Assembly (NCBI GenBank): GCA_032358255.1
Contig: JAULBX010028094.1
Coordinates: 1-31,590, forward strand
Reading direction: 5' to 3'
DNA from: Heterotrichella gracilis
Lineage: Eukaryota > Sar > Xanthophyceae > Tribonematales > Xanthonemataceae
DNA: 31,590 bases
In this document: positions 1 to 10,070 of the stretch, piece after piece
How the letters are laid out: each line of letters starts with the position of its first letter
Position numbering within the stretch: the stretch's first letter is position 1
The notes under the pieces: model-generated
What the model saw: only the letters and a program-made list of their open reading frames with translations
The model's database searches: none
Told to the model about the DNA's origin: nothing
Made by a program: the position numbers and the translations under genes

Positions 1-66
1 ACCCCAGTTGCAGCACAACCTCAGCACACCACCCTTGTGACCAGACCGTGGTTGCACACCCCCGGG

Positions 67-130
67 GGCACCCACCCCCCCCGGGCCCCCCCCCCCCCCC
101 CCGCCGCACCACCACCACCACCACCCACGT
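67..130. repeat. Poly-C and CCA low-complexity tract
   Basis: A long C-run broken by a few G bases is followed by repeated CCA triplets. On the DEX1 sense strand this is a GGT-repeat and G-run stretch directly after the exon 4 donor. It can form G-quadruplexes in principle and is also a place where assembly errors are likely. Confidence 0.85.
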
Positions 131-137
131 CACGCAC

Positions 138-1859
138 CGCCTCCCTGTGCGTGTCCTTCTTGGTCAGCTTGTCCTCACCCACGTCTGGGTGCTGGTGGTC
201 CACGTGATCGGAGGCCAGCCCAACGTACCAGTCGCGGCGCACAGTGAGCTTGGGCACCACCAGCTTGTCGGCCATCAGCTCGCCCTAGGGCCAGGGAGCA
301 ACCGGGGTTGGGGTTAGGGTTTAGGGTTTAGGGTCAAGGTCAGACACTGCCGCTTGTCGGCCATCGGCTCGCCCCAGGGTAACATTAGGACTTGGTGGGT
401 GCCGAGGTGAGACACGACCGCAATATGTGGGATGTACACGATGCTCTGCACAGGGCCTGTCAGGCAATGCAATCTGGATGTGTGCTGGTGGTCCAGGTGG
501 CCATGTGAGAGGGATGACTTCCCCAGTTGGCTGCGCACAGTGTCTGAATAACAAGACTCGCTTATATGAAGCCCTCCAACTTAGCAGTTCAGGGTTCAGG
601 ATACGTGTTTAGGGTAAGGGTTTAGGGTGTGGGTTCACTTGGCTGTACACCACATCCCTGAAGAACAGGATCTCACCAGCACATGTCGTTTAGGGTCAGG
701 GTTAAGGGTTAGGGTTCATTTGGCTGCGCACCGTGTCCCTGAAAAACAGGACCTCCCCGTCATAGGTGGCCAGCAGCACCTCTGTGTTGCCATCGAAGTC
801 CACGTCATACAGCATGGGCGAGGTGTGGATGGAGGACTTGTGGTAGCCGTCCCACTCGCCCTTTGCACCGTCGGCACCCTCCACAACCTGGCACCAAGGT
901 GCATAAAAAGTTAATCCCACCACCACCACCACCACAGAAGGTACAGATACAAACAACTGCTTTCAAGCCGAGCAACGCATTATGCCACTGATTATAACCC
1001 GTTGCTAGCACACACCTGGCAGGGGTTTCAGGGTAGATGGTTTGATATCAAGTTACAAAATAAACGTGTGAAACACTGCCCTGAGACTGAGACTATTTCC
1101 CTACACTGTACTATGTGCACCTGAGTGCTTATGAACAAGTGGGTTATGGGTGGTAAGTGTTGGGTGGTGCTCGGTTGTGGGAAGTGGTGGGTTGAAGGGT
1201 GCAGTTTGGGCCCGTAAGAGTTGTACAGGTGCCGCGCCCCACCTCCAGATAGTGCACGAAGGATGGCACCACCACCTCCTTGGTGCCGTCGCTGTACAGG
1301 TCTGTGATGACGGGCGTGGCGTAGATGCTGGAGCTGACCTCTGTCTGCCACTTGAGCCGCAGGTCCATGCTGCAATCGCCTTGGTTGACCTCCTCATCCC
1401 TGCATTTTGCAGTGGTGAAAATGCATGTGAAATAAGTGCTGAGGTGCAGGCAGTGCGGGAGGGATCGGCAACAGACACCACTATGGAGCCAGCTCTTGCA
1501 CCTCCATCCAGCCCCAAGGGAGTGTATCTATCAAAGTCCAACACTGCAGCCCCCATTCCCCTCTGCTGACTGACAACCCAGGTGCAATTGTTCGGGTGAT
1601 GCAATTCTCCCATGTCTCTCATGGGATGTACGTACCAGCCATACACAGCTGCAAAACCCACAGCAGGCAACCAGGTGGGTGGGTTCCACACTCACTTTGG
1701 CTCCCCTTTGGTGTCGTCCGTTGCTGTCCTTTGCAGGAACTTGTTGCTGGCAGTGTCTATATGAGAATCGTGCGCCACTGGCTTGCTGAGCTGCCCATCT
1801 GCCCCTGAACACAGCAGCACCAGCGCGACCCCGCCCCACAACCACGACATCCGCGTCAT
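138..1859 (-). CDS. DEX1: DEX1-like FG-GAP/integrin-alpha-like secretory protein, 5' part (partial)
   Basis: Four exons of the N-terminal part are visible, read right to left: 1859-1696, 1399-1243, 887-732 and 284-138; the gene runs off the left edge. Intron phases close exactly. The protein starts with a signal peptide (basic start, then WLWGGVALVLLCSGADG). It continues with NKFLQRTATDD, LKWQTEVSSSIYATP, VVVPSFVHYLE, then TYDGEVLFFRDTGELM and DKLVVPKLTVRRDWYVGL. These blocks follow Arabidopsis DEFECTIVE IN EXINE FORMATION 1 in order and spacing. DEX1 is a membrane-anchored protein of the secretory pathway with calcium-binding FG-GAP repeats, required in plants for pollen wall patterning; the algal role is unknown. 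The start is the first of two in-frame ATGs, 9 nt apart. Intron 3 is packed with telomere-like tracts and copies of both flanking exon edges. Identity is firm; the exon 4 donor (GTGCGT at 137) is the least certain join because it leads into poly-G low complexity. Confidence 0.88.
311..334 (-). repeat. Telomere-like tract upstream of DEX1 exon 4 acceptor
   Basis: On the plus strand this reads as successive GGGTTA/GGGTTTA units, so the sense strand of DEX1 is C-rich CCCTAAA. It lies about 25 to 50 nt upstream of the exon 4 acceptor at 285-286. The CTAAA/CTAAC core could serve as a branch point. Similar degenerate units are at 603-629 and 690-716 in the same intron. Confidence 0.85.
350..379 (-). 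repeat. Copy of the DEX1 exon 4 acceptor edge inside intron 3
   Basis: Matches 261-290, the first bases of exon 4 plus its acceptor, at 27 of 30 positions with an offset of 89 bp. The telomere-like tract lies between the two copies. The acceptor AG is changed to GG in the copy, so it should not splice at that point. Confidence 0.8.
527..676 (-). repeat. Two copies of the DEX1 exon 3 donor edge inside intron 3
   Basis: The exon 3 end and donor region (714-757) recur at 633-676 (offset 81 bp, differences essentially all transitions) and again, more weakly, at 527-553. Telomere-like TTAGGG units lie beside the two better copies. Confidence 0.75.
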
Positions 1860-2550
1860 TGTTGGCTACAGCGTATCAAACTGCGTGGTTGGTGCATAGT
1901 TCCTGTTGCTGAACACTCCTCACAAGGCCAATTCACCCAGTCCCCCCACCCCTTGCAGCGGAGAATCACGAAGCGATGGCCAGGTTATGATCAGACAGCG
2001 TGTCCTGAAGAGCACCAGCGTTTACTGGTGTACGGGCAAAGGCTTAAGCGAAAGATTGCAGTCATGCAGCGAGCAACATCACAGGTTCCTTGCGTGACTG
2101 CCCAGAAATGGCGCTCAATGGTAGCAAAAAGACAAACCACAGCAGTGACTGTAGAATTGACCACTTGTTTGAACGAAAGCGAGGTTGAAAGCGGTAATGA
2201 ACCATTAGGTGGGCAGAATGCATGCATATAAGACAGGCGCACTCACTGACTCATAACTCGTGCCTCAGACTTTCCCGCCACAACCCCGTGTTTCACAACT
2301 TCGACTTCAGCGCACCTACAATACAGCCTCCGCGATACCTTTCAGGACCTTTCATACACAACTGGCAGTAAGGGAACGCACTGCACTTCCCTCGTCCTTT
2401 TGCACATCCATCTACCGCAGCGCAAAAGCGGTCGCCATACGCCAGTCCCCTTTGTAGGCATATGCATGCATTGCACCCCCACCGCACAATCCTGTTGGAC
2501 GGCCGTATTCTCGCACCACCTGACCATTGAGGCGGCGCCGCACGTCAGCC
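1860..2550. promoter_or_regulatory. Divergent promoter region between DEX1-like and Zuotin-like genes
   Basis: The interval separates two genes transcribed away from each other, so it should carry both promoters and 5' UTRs. A TATAA box lies at 2227-2231 on the plus strand, about 320 nt upstream of the Zuotin start, immediately after an ATGCATGCA motif. ORFs inside (1906-2231, 2260-2457) have no recognisable features and I do not call them genes. Confidence 0.55.
2227..2231 (+). promoter_or_regulatory. Candidate TATA box for the Zuotin-like gene
   Basis: TATAA followed by G at the right end of an ATGCATGCA repeat, on the strand of the downstream gene. It would imply a 5' UTR of nearly 300 nt unless a leader intron is removed. 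Confidence 0.4.
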
Positions 2551-5500
2551 ATGGTGCCGGTAGTGGTGCGCCGTGTGCTGCTGCTGCAGTATGAGGAGAG
2601 CCTTGTCCCAGACGGCGGGGCGCAGATCTACTCCTCACCGGCGGCTCTGACCAAGGCAGTAAACAAGGATGCTGCCGGCGACCCTTTCCACCAGTTCGCG
2701 CTGCGCCAAGCGGGGGTCATAGGTGCGAACCTCGCCTCCTCCCTACCTCAATATCCACACACAAAGCTGTTTGTTTCCCTCGTGGCGAGGCTGCGCAGTC
2801 CGTTCGCCAGTGGCATACTGGACAGACCTGTCAAGTATACCAAACAGGGCAGGCAGTTTTCCAGCGGTCACCTCTTGAGCAGCTGCGTATCTTGAGGACA
2901 CTGTACTCAACTGGAGTCAGGAGAACAGCCTATGCTCCTCCTGGAGCATCTCAACCAAACAGTTGTGCAATATGTACATATTGGCCTCTGCACACACCTG
3001 AGCCTCCCCTACCCCCACCCACCCTTTGCAACTAGTTACATGCCCCCACCCTGCAAAGCCCATACCAGTGCAACACTGCCTTCCCCTGCCATGTTTCTTC
3101 CTGAACCCCAACCCTCCCTGCCTGCTGCAGTTGACCGGGCAGAGGGAGAAGAGGAGGAGGAGGAAGATGCCAAGGCTGGCATGGGCCACAGCACTTCGGC
3201 TGCCTCACTCGATGACCAACCACCACCAGGGTAAGCCCTGAACCCTCCATACCAACTTACCCACCGTGCACCTGTCCCTGTGACGCCCATCGCCATCCCG
3301 AGGGTCCTCTGCAACCGCCCCACCCTTGTGTATGACTGTATAGCTGCCAGGTACAGAATAGGGTGGGGCGTGGGTGTCTCTTCACCTCTCAAGATGCTGG
3401 GACGTATGTGCCTCAACGGTTGCTGCACCACTATCAACCCTATACAACTTCTGCGCTGGGACACGCCTGAAATAGCATGTTTGGCTCACCTTGCTCGTTG
3501 CACGGTGTGGTGGAGTGGACGAGGCAGGATGCGCTGCTGAGTTGGCACTGTTGTGTGCAGGACGGACTGGAAGGGCAAGGGTGGCAAGAAGAAGAAGAAG
3601 GGGGGGGAGGTGGACCTGTACGGCCTGCTGGGGCTCAAGCACGAGCGGTGGACGGCCACAGAGACGCAGATCAAAAATGGTATGCACGCACGGTTGGGGC
3701 CGCGCCAGTGGCGTGTTATAACCCTTAACCCTGGGCACTTTGTTGATGCTTTGTACTCTTAAGTTTGCACTATGTAGTGAGGACTGCATGCCATATGTAT
3801 GCGCACCGCCCAGGGCCACGCCTTGCACAGTGCAAGTTGCACCCCTCCAGCCGCGGCGTGCGACATGAGGCAAGCATGGTCCAGGGCTGGGCTACAGAAT
3901 GTGCCACTGGTTGCAATAACAGCTAAACCTACACTGCCCTTGAATACCACCCAGACAAGAAAGGGGCTGCCATGGCAGGCAATAACAAAGACAGTCTATA
4001 TACATCTTGGCACTTGCACTTGAACCACACATGTGCACTCTTGCGCCCGCTCCCCCGCATGCCATCCCCCACCCACCCCCGCCCCACCCCTCCCGCAGCC
4101 TACCGCCGCACCGCCCTTGAGCACCACCCCGACAAGAAGGGGGCCGCTGTTGCTGACGAGGCCACCAAGAAGGACATTGAGGACTACTTCAAGCAGATCC
4201 AGGAGGCATACGAGGTGCTGTCCGACCCCGCGCGCAGGAGGGAGTACGACTCGATCGACGACTTTGACGACACGCTGCCCACCGAGTGCGCGGTGGAGGA
4301 CTTTTACAAGGTGGGGGGGGGTGGGGGTCTGGGGGGGGATGGGGGACGTAACAGTGAAGTGCGCGGCGGAGGTCAAGGGGTAACAGTGGGGATAGTGGCT
4401 TTTTCACCTGCTGCTCACAGAGTGTGCGGTGCAGGATGCTTTAGAGGTGGGTGGTGGTGGGTGGTGGATATGGGGGGCTGCGGTCGAGGATGGGTGGATA
4501 CTGGTTGCCCCAGGCAGGATGCGTCCACCCATGCTAGCATATCACATGCACTCCTGCTGTTGCTAGATAACCCTAAACCCTAAGCGCGATACCCTATTCA
4601 CCCCCTAGGTGTTTGGCCCCGCCTTCCGCCGCAACAGCCGCTGGTCAGTCACACAGCCGGTGCCGGAGTTTGGGGATGACGACACACCCTGGGAGCCAGT
4701 GGAGAAGTTCTACGATTTCTGGTTCAGCTTCAAGTCGTGGCGCGAGTTCCCGCACCCTGACGAGGAGGACCTGGAGCAGGCAGAGAACAGGGAGCACAGA
4801 CGGTGAGGGGACAGCCTTAGTTAGGGTTTTAGGTTGCAGGGCTCATAAAGTGGACCAGGCAGATCTGTTTTCAAAAACAGGGAGCACAGGCAATGAGGGT
4901 ACACCCTGGCCAGGGCTAATGTACTTGTGGTTTCAGGGGTTGGAGTGTGCAGGGGTGGAAGGTTGGTGGGTTGTGGAAAGGGATGTCAGGTGTGGGGCAG
5001 AGGCTGGCTTCCAGTTTTCCTGTCTCTGCGGGGGGGAACACATTTGTTGCCCTGATGAACCATGTTACATGGTTCATGCGCCAGCAATACCATGCAACCT
5101 CCTCCCCTCCCAGATTCTCCATCCCATCTTTTATTTGCCACCTTAGCCCTTGAGTGGAGTGACCTATCCAGCACCATGCCCTGCCATTTCCCCTCACCTA
5201 GACCCTATACCCTAACCCTGCCCCCACTCCCCAGGTGGATCGACCGCTACAACAGCAAGCTGCGTGAGAAGGGCAAGAAGGAGGAGGGCAAGCGGCTGAA
5301 GGAGTTTGTGGAGAATGCATACAGGCGGGACCCGCGGGTGGTGCGCAAGCGGGAAGCAGACAAGCTGGAGAGGTGTGGAGCAGGGGTGGGGAGTTGGGAT
5401 GCGCGGGGGGTCGAGGGGCGAGGGGTGCATGGTGGAAATTGGGTGCACATGGGAATGGTGCTGTTGCTAGTTGGTGAGAAGGTGAGCGGGGCCTAGATGC

Positions 5501-8500
5501 CTGTGGCGTTGACGGCGCCATCTGTTTGCATGCATGGGTGGATGGTGGGTGGAGCGATTCAACAGGGATGGGCCCCAGCAACCTAAGCCTCCATTCCCCT
5601 CCCCAGGGGCCGCAAGAAGCGGGAAAAGCAGGAGGCAAGGGAAGCAAAGGAGGCGGAGGCCAGGCGAATAGAGGAGGAGGCCGCCGCCCAAAAGGCGATT
5701 GAGGATGCTGCTGCTGCTGTGGCCGCTGCTGATGCCAAGCAACGGCGGCAGATCGAGCGTAAGCAGCTGCAGAAGGAGCGGGCGCGGCTGCGGAATCTGT
5801 GCTACGTGGATGGTGCGTGGGGTGGTGGTGGTGTGTGGGGGCGTGTGGGGGGGGATGGGGAAGTGTTGCTAGGGGACGGTGCGGGTGGGGGGTTGCAGTG
5901 TGCATGGCCGTGGGGATTATGTTATGTGGACGGTGCATGATGGGGGTGGGGTGGTGGGGAGTGGCTGTGTGAACTCCGTGTGTGTACATGCATAGGGCGG
6001 TGGGACAATTAGCTTGCAGACAATCAGCTCGAGCATCCGTGCAAGAACCTTCATTGGTTTGGATTGGTCATTGGTTTGGATCGGTCAATAAGTATAATAT
6101 GACAAGCATGTCTGCACAAAAATCCAGATCAGCAATCAGCTTAGCACAAGCTTGCCCCACCCATTCCTGTCCTGGCATTGGTTGGCCGATTGTGCCCTAT
6201 CAAGCATTCGTGTGCTCATGTGCAGGGCGCCAGCTGGCGGACGATTTTGAGGTTGAGCGGCTGTGCAGCAGCCTTGACCACCCCTCCATGCAGGCGCTGT
6301 GCAAGGCGCTGGCTGAGCTGGATGTGGACTCGGGACACCACCAACATGTGATCAAGGTGGGGAGGGCAAACCCGTAATCCTGATCCCTACACTTGGGCCA
6401 CCAGGGGAATGGGGATGTGCGTTGGATGGTGGGGTGTGTTGGTAGGGTAAATCAGAAGGGGGAAAAGGGAAACTGTGAAGGGAGACAGTGGGCAGCTGCC
6501 CTCGAACATGTGGGCTGGTATAAGGGGAGGAGGTAGCGCAGGTGAGGGCAGTCACCTCCTGTATAGTGTTTGCGTTACAACCTGCTGGTAGGGCAACCCT
6601 GTGCTAGCGGGTGATGCATGAGGCGCATGGGGTACTGGCCCCTGCTGCACACTCAAACCCCCAGCGGTCAAAATTTAACCTTCCCAGCGGCAAACGCAAG
6701 AAGGGAACCAAACCCTTACAGTACACACACACCACCCAAATCCTAGACCGTCCCATGTAACCCCACTCACTCGCTACCTTTCTTTGCAGGAGCGGGTCGC
6801 TGAGCTGGATGCAGAGGCCGATGAGGGCAAGCGCAAGAAGGACGCGGCGCTGGCGCGCGCGGCCGCCGAGTCGCAAGCCGCGCAGCGGAGGGCCGCGCAG
6901 GAGGCCGCTGCCCGCCACACCAACTGGAGCAGCGAGGAGGTCCGGCTGCTGCAAAAGGCGCTGGACAGGTTCCCGCAGGTGAGGCCGCAGGGGCATTCGT
7001 CTAGGGTTTAGGTGTTTGCACATGCGCCCGCAGGGCCACGCATGGTGCTGCGGCATTGAATCGCTGTCATTAGGGCTCGGCTGACCCAAGGGGGGTTGCG
7101 TCCACTGGGGGTGCCACCTGGGAAATGCCATGTGGCCATGCCTCATGCACAAGTTATCAGGCCAAGCGCTGGGAGCAGGTGGCCACCCTAACCCTAGGAC
7201 GAGCACACTAAACCCCAATCCCTTCACCCTAGGGTACCGCCAAGCGCTGGGAGCAGGTGGCCACCTACGTGCGCACGCGCACCCTTGAGGAGGTTGTTGA
7301 GATGGTCAAGCATGGGCTGAAGGGTGGCAAGGTGGTGAAGCAGGAGGACCAGTGGCGCCAGGCGCGCAAGAACCAGGGCGCGCTGGACATCAAGTCGGGG
7401 GCCACGCAGCGCAACGAGAGCTTCTCGGATGTGGCTGTGGATGTGAAAGGTGGGTGGGGGGCGGGGGGGGTGAAGGGTGCAGTCCACGGTTTAGGTGATT
7501 GTAGTACGGGCTGGTGGTGACTGGGGTGGAATTGCACAGCGTCGCAAGGGGGTGAGGCGCAATGACAGTGGGGCGAGGCATGCACTGGACATACAAAGCC
7601 GGGCCCCACGCAGCGTAGCGAGATCGTTTTGGTTGAGATGTAGATGTGGAACGTGCATGCGGAGCAGCTCAGCAGAGGTGAAGGTAGGTTGCACGTTGCT
7701 TCATCGGTGCGGCGATCACAATGATGTAATCGGTGCCCTGTATGGTATGGGCAGCTCCTGGAGGGGCAAGGGCAGCTCCTGGAGGGGCATGTATGGTTCA
7801 CCTATAGTACAATCACAAACACCATTCCAAGGTGCTCCACTGGTTCTCCACGGCAGGGTACCCCACGCCCCACGCCGTTGCCATTCACCGTTTGCACCAT
7901 GCATGCTGTGCAGCCGTTACAGGTAGTCCATCAACTTATATAAACGGCACCTCGTAAACAATAATACGTGCTGAACATGTGCGTCACGCTGGTTCAGGTG
8001 CTGCTGCCGATCAGGCAATGCCATCTGCCGCCGCACCCGCCGCAGCGCCGACGGGCAACGGGAGCGCGGACGGCGCGCCTGCGGCCAACGGCACTGCGGC
8101 ACCCCCCACCGCTGAGTGGAACGAGGCGCAGGAGCTTGCGCTGGTGAAGGCGCTGAAGGAGGTGTCCAAGGATGCTGCCGACAGGTGCGGCTCGGGTGGT
8201 ATCATGGCACTGCCTTGGTGGTATCATAGCATGTACTTTGTGCCCATGGCATTTATCACATTTTATTGTGTAATGCTGTTATGCTGTGGACCCTAAACCT
8301 TAACCGCCCCGCCCTTTTACCCACCCACCCCACCACCGTACGCCCTGGATCCCACCCTTGTGTGTGCATGTGGGAGGCGACTCCACCATAGACCCTAGCC
8401 CTAAGCCCCGCCCTGGCGTGTGCAGGTGGGAGGCGGTGGCCGCGCTGGTGCCCGGCAAGACCAAGCCTTAAACCCTAAACCTTGGCCCTAGCCCTAACCC

Positions 8501-8642
8501 TAGCCCTAAGCCCCGCCCTGGTGTGTGCAGGTGGGAGGCGGTGGCCGCCCTGGTGCCCGGCAAGACCAAGGCGCAGTGCTTCAAGCGCTTCAAGGAGATG
8601 AAGGAGAGCTTCAAGGCAAAGAAGGGCGCTACCGCATCGTAA
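2551..8642 (+). CDS. Zuotin/ZRF1 (DNAJC2)-type J-protein with two SANT domains
   Basis: Complete 12-exon gene, about 658 aa. Exons: 2551-2722, 3131-3230, 3561-3679, 4099-4310, 4609-4802, 5235-5372, 5607-5812, 6226-6356, 6790-6978, 7233-7449, 7998-8184 and 8531-8642; all phases close. The order is an acidic stretch (residues 60-70), a lysine run (100-104), a J domain (about 108-178) with EHHPDKKG (HPD at 140-142), and the zuotin region with [11 protein letters not shown] and [24 protein letters not shown] long charged helical segment (about 280-465) follows, then SANT1 ([16 protein letters not shown], about 467-520), an Ala/Gly-rich linker, and SANT2 ([17 protein letters not shown], about 599-648). 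In the family, Zuotin binds the ribosome and stimulates Hsp70 for nascent chains; animal and plant versions with SANT domains also act at chromatin. Length and architecture match ZRF1. Introns 3, 5, 7, 9 and 11 hold copies of nearby exon edges. Start is the first ATG in a good context (GCCATGG). Confidence 0.93.
3928..3971 (+). repeat. Copy of the Zuotin exon 4 acceptor-side edge in intron 3
   Basis: Resembles 4099-4150, including the codons for [12 protein letters not shown] around the HPD motif (copy reads as [11 protein letters not shown]). It lies about 180 bp upstream of the real exon and lacks a matching acceptor directly before it. Confidence 0.75.
4311..4340 (+). repeat. G-runs after the Zuotin exon 4 donor
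   Basis: GT is followed by uninterrupted G-runs of 8 to 9 bases. Similar G-runs follow the donors of exons 7 (5813 onward) and 10 (7450 onward) of this gene. On the sense strand they could form G-quadruplexes or bind splicing factors. Confidence 0.8.
4569..4583 (+). repeat. Telomere-like tract upstream of Zuotin exon 5
   Basis: Two CCCTAAA-type units sit about 25 to 40 nt before the acceptor at 4607-4608. Similar C-rich units lie before exon 6 (5202-5220), exon 10 (7185-7213) and exon 12 (8466-8516). Confidence 0.85.
4853..4899 (+). repeat. Copy of the Zuotin exon 5 donor edge in intron 5
   Basis: The segment ACAGGGAGCACAG, followed by TGAGGG, repeats the end of exon 5 and its donor (about 4780-4808). 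The donor GGTGAG is changed to CAATGAG in the copy. The copy lies about 90 bp downstream, after a G-rich TTAGGGTTTTAGG stretch. Confidence 0.7.
5921..5960 (+). repeat. Copy of the Zuotin exon 7 donor edge in intron 7
   Basis: Matches 5801-5840 at an offset of exactly 120 bp. Over the first 20 positions 15 agree, and the five differences are all transitions. Because 120 is a multiple of three, the peptide LCYVDGA appears twice in the same frame. Confidence 0.65.
7161..7187 (+). repeat. Exact 27-bp copy of Zuotin exon 10 start in intron 9
   Basis: Identical to 7239-7265, the exon 10 codons for AKRWEQVAT. The offset is 78 bp, and telomere-like CCCTAACCCTAGG follows the copy directly. Confidence 0.9.
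8391..8472 (+). repeat. Tandem copy of Zuotin exon 12 acceptor and 5' part (decoy terminal exon)
   Basis: The stretch from the CCCTAGCCCTAAG tract through the GTGTGCAG acceptor and the first 13 codons of exon 12 occurs twice, offset 105 bp (copy acceptor at 8424-8425, real one at 8529-8530). Splicing to the copy gives [15 protein letters not shown] and then an in-frame TAA, removing the second half of SANT2. The pyrimidine context is equally good at both sites, so use of the copy is possible. The longer SANT2 product from the second copy matches the family and is taken as the main form. Confidence 0.88.
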
Positions 8643-9118
8643 CCAGCGCGCTGTATTGCTTGTGGATGGGGGTGTTGACAGCGCGCACTGCGGTGGGAGC
8701 TAGCCTGTGGGTGCTGTGGCGGCTGGTGGCGCACATTGCGCCAAAGGAGAGCCAGATAGGGGTGGGGAATGGGGAAATGGGAGGGGGGAGGGGTCACGGC
8801 GCACTTGCACGGGGTCCCGCATACACAGCCTGCCACTGAGGCCAGTTTGTGGGTATCAATCGAATTTTGAGGCTCGACAATTGATTGAGGGATTGGGCTA
8901 GGATTGGTCCAGGCATTGCAGGTGTTAGTTGCACTGCGCATGTCACTGCAGAACGATGCCATTTTGCAACTCCAGCACAGCGCCAGTTTAGGGTTGCAGG
9001 GTGAAAACCTGGCTTTGAAACTCGGCTGAGCGCGCATTATTGCATGCTTCCCCACCTTGGTGTACGACTTCGCGCAAACGCTTCCCATTGCGCGACACTA
9101 GAACACAGGGACTGAATA

Positions 9119-9219
9119 CTGTGTTCAGTTGAGAACACAGCTTACCCTTGTTGAGCTTGTGACTGCCCAAGTATATAGAACGCATATATGTTCGTTCTAT
9201 ATAGTATGAAGATACTATA
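9119..9219. repeat. Three consecutive perfect inverted repeats
   Basis: CTGTGTTC/GAACACAG (9119-9126 and 9133-9140, 6-nt loop); TATATAGAAC/GTTCTATATA (9172-9181 and 9194-9203) enclosing the palindrome CATATATG; and TATAGTAT/ATACTATA (9200-9207 and 9212-9219, GAAG loop). The last two overlap by four bases and so are alternative folds. Confidence 0.8.
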
Positions 9220-9986
9220 AATTCACACCCGCGTTGATTGTGTGAATGGCATGCCAGTGTTGAGACTGGCAGCACTAACGGCTGGAGCCAGTGAGCAGTG
9301 GGTTATGCAAAACGCGAGCCAGGGAAATACAGGTGCGCGCCCCGCCAGGTGCCTCACCAAGTCCACGCCACGTACTGTACAGGCGTATATGCATGGAACA
9401 TACTAATGCCTCCCCTCAATGGCGGAGTTGAGTACATCTGAACGTGTACCATGTCACACCTTCACCCCCACATGCCTCAAGCGTGCACCTCATCAAGAGT
9501 TACCTTGCACTCGTAACTCGCTAAAACCTTTCCCGTGAAGTTTCCGTAAAGTTGCTGACATGTGCAGATATGTCCCATACAGGACCCCTTCTGGCTTTGG
9601 TAAAGGTGGCGGGCGAGGTGGATGATAAAGTGGGTAGTTGCAACATTATTTCTCTTATTCACAACACACGGCCAGGTGACAGGACATTTTTTAGCCTCTT
9701 CCATGGGCTTGCAGGAAGATATTCTAGGAATGAGGGTGAATTGTGAACGGGTTCCGTAGTTGATTGCTTAGCAAGGTATTGTGTGGCCCTCTCATCCACC
9801 AACCCTAAACCAAGGACTGCACTATACTGTAGTAGTACGCACACAGCCAAGTTGTAGAGCTTTCAGCCTGTTAACAGACACCTAAACCTCGTCTGGAATG
9901 CACTGACAACCATGCTGCAGCAGCAAGGAGTGGAAGTGGAAGTGCAGAAAAGCTATGGAGGCTTGCTACAGACAGGGGAATTTTCA

Positions 9987-10040
9987 CCTAGAACAGGCCT
10001 AGAACAGGTCCTGAAACAGGCCTAGAGGGGCCTAGAACAG
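9987..10040. repeat. Short tandem repeat of CCTAGAACAGG-like units
   Basis: About five units of 10 to 12 bp: CCTAGAACAGG twice exactly, then TCCTGAAACAGG, CCTAGAGGGG and CCTAGAACAG. The array runs straight into the hairpin at 10038-10070. Confidence 0.8.
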
Positions 10041-10070
10041 TAAGTTTGTGCTTCCGCCAGAAACTTACTG
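10038..10070. repeat. Perfect 10-bp stem hairpin
   Basis: CAGTAAGTTT and AAACTTACTG are separated by a 13-nt loop. One arm contains the donor-like GTAAGT. No RNA gene is recognised here; it could be a small structured RNA or a mobile-element remnant. Confidence 0.75.

Noticed and set aside
67..113. Poly-C run as a functional element
   Set aside because: It may be a real intronic G-run on the DEX1 strand, but homopolymers this long are error-prone in assembly, so length and content are not trusted.
311..334. A true chromosome end or telomere at the left edge
   Set aside because: The repeats are short, degenerate and inside an intron, with coding sequence on both sides; similar tracts occur far into the window.
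5198..5989. 263-codon open frame on the minus strand
   Set aside because: It lies across Zuotin exons 6 and 7 and their introns on the opposite strand. The product is Pro/His low complexity from G-rich sense sequence.
6604..7227. 207-codon open frame on the minus strand
   Set aside because: It is antisense to Zuotin exon 9 and adjoining introns, with no recognisable domain.
8391..8642. An extra true exon between Zuotin exons 11 and 12
   Set aside because: Including both copies would put a stop after 15 codons; the second copy alone continues SANT2 as in the family.
8468..9088. 206-codon open frame on the minus strand
   Set aside because: It covers Zuotin exon 12 in antisense and telomere-like repeats; it has no domain and no gene-like context.
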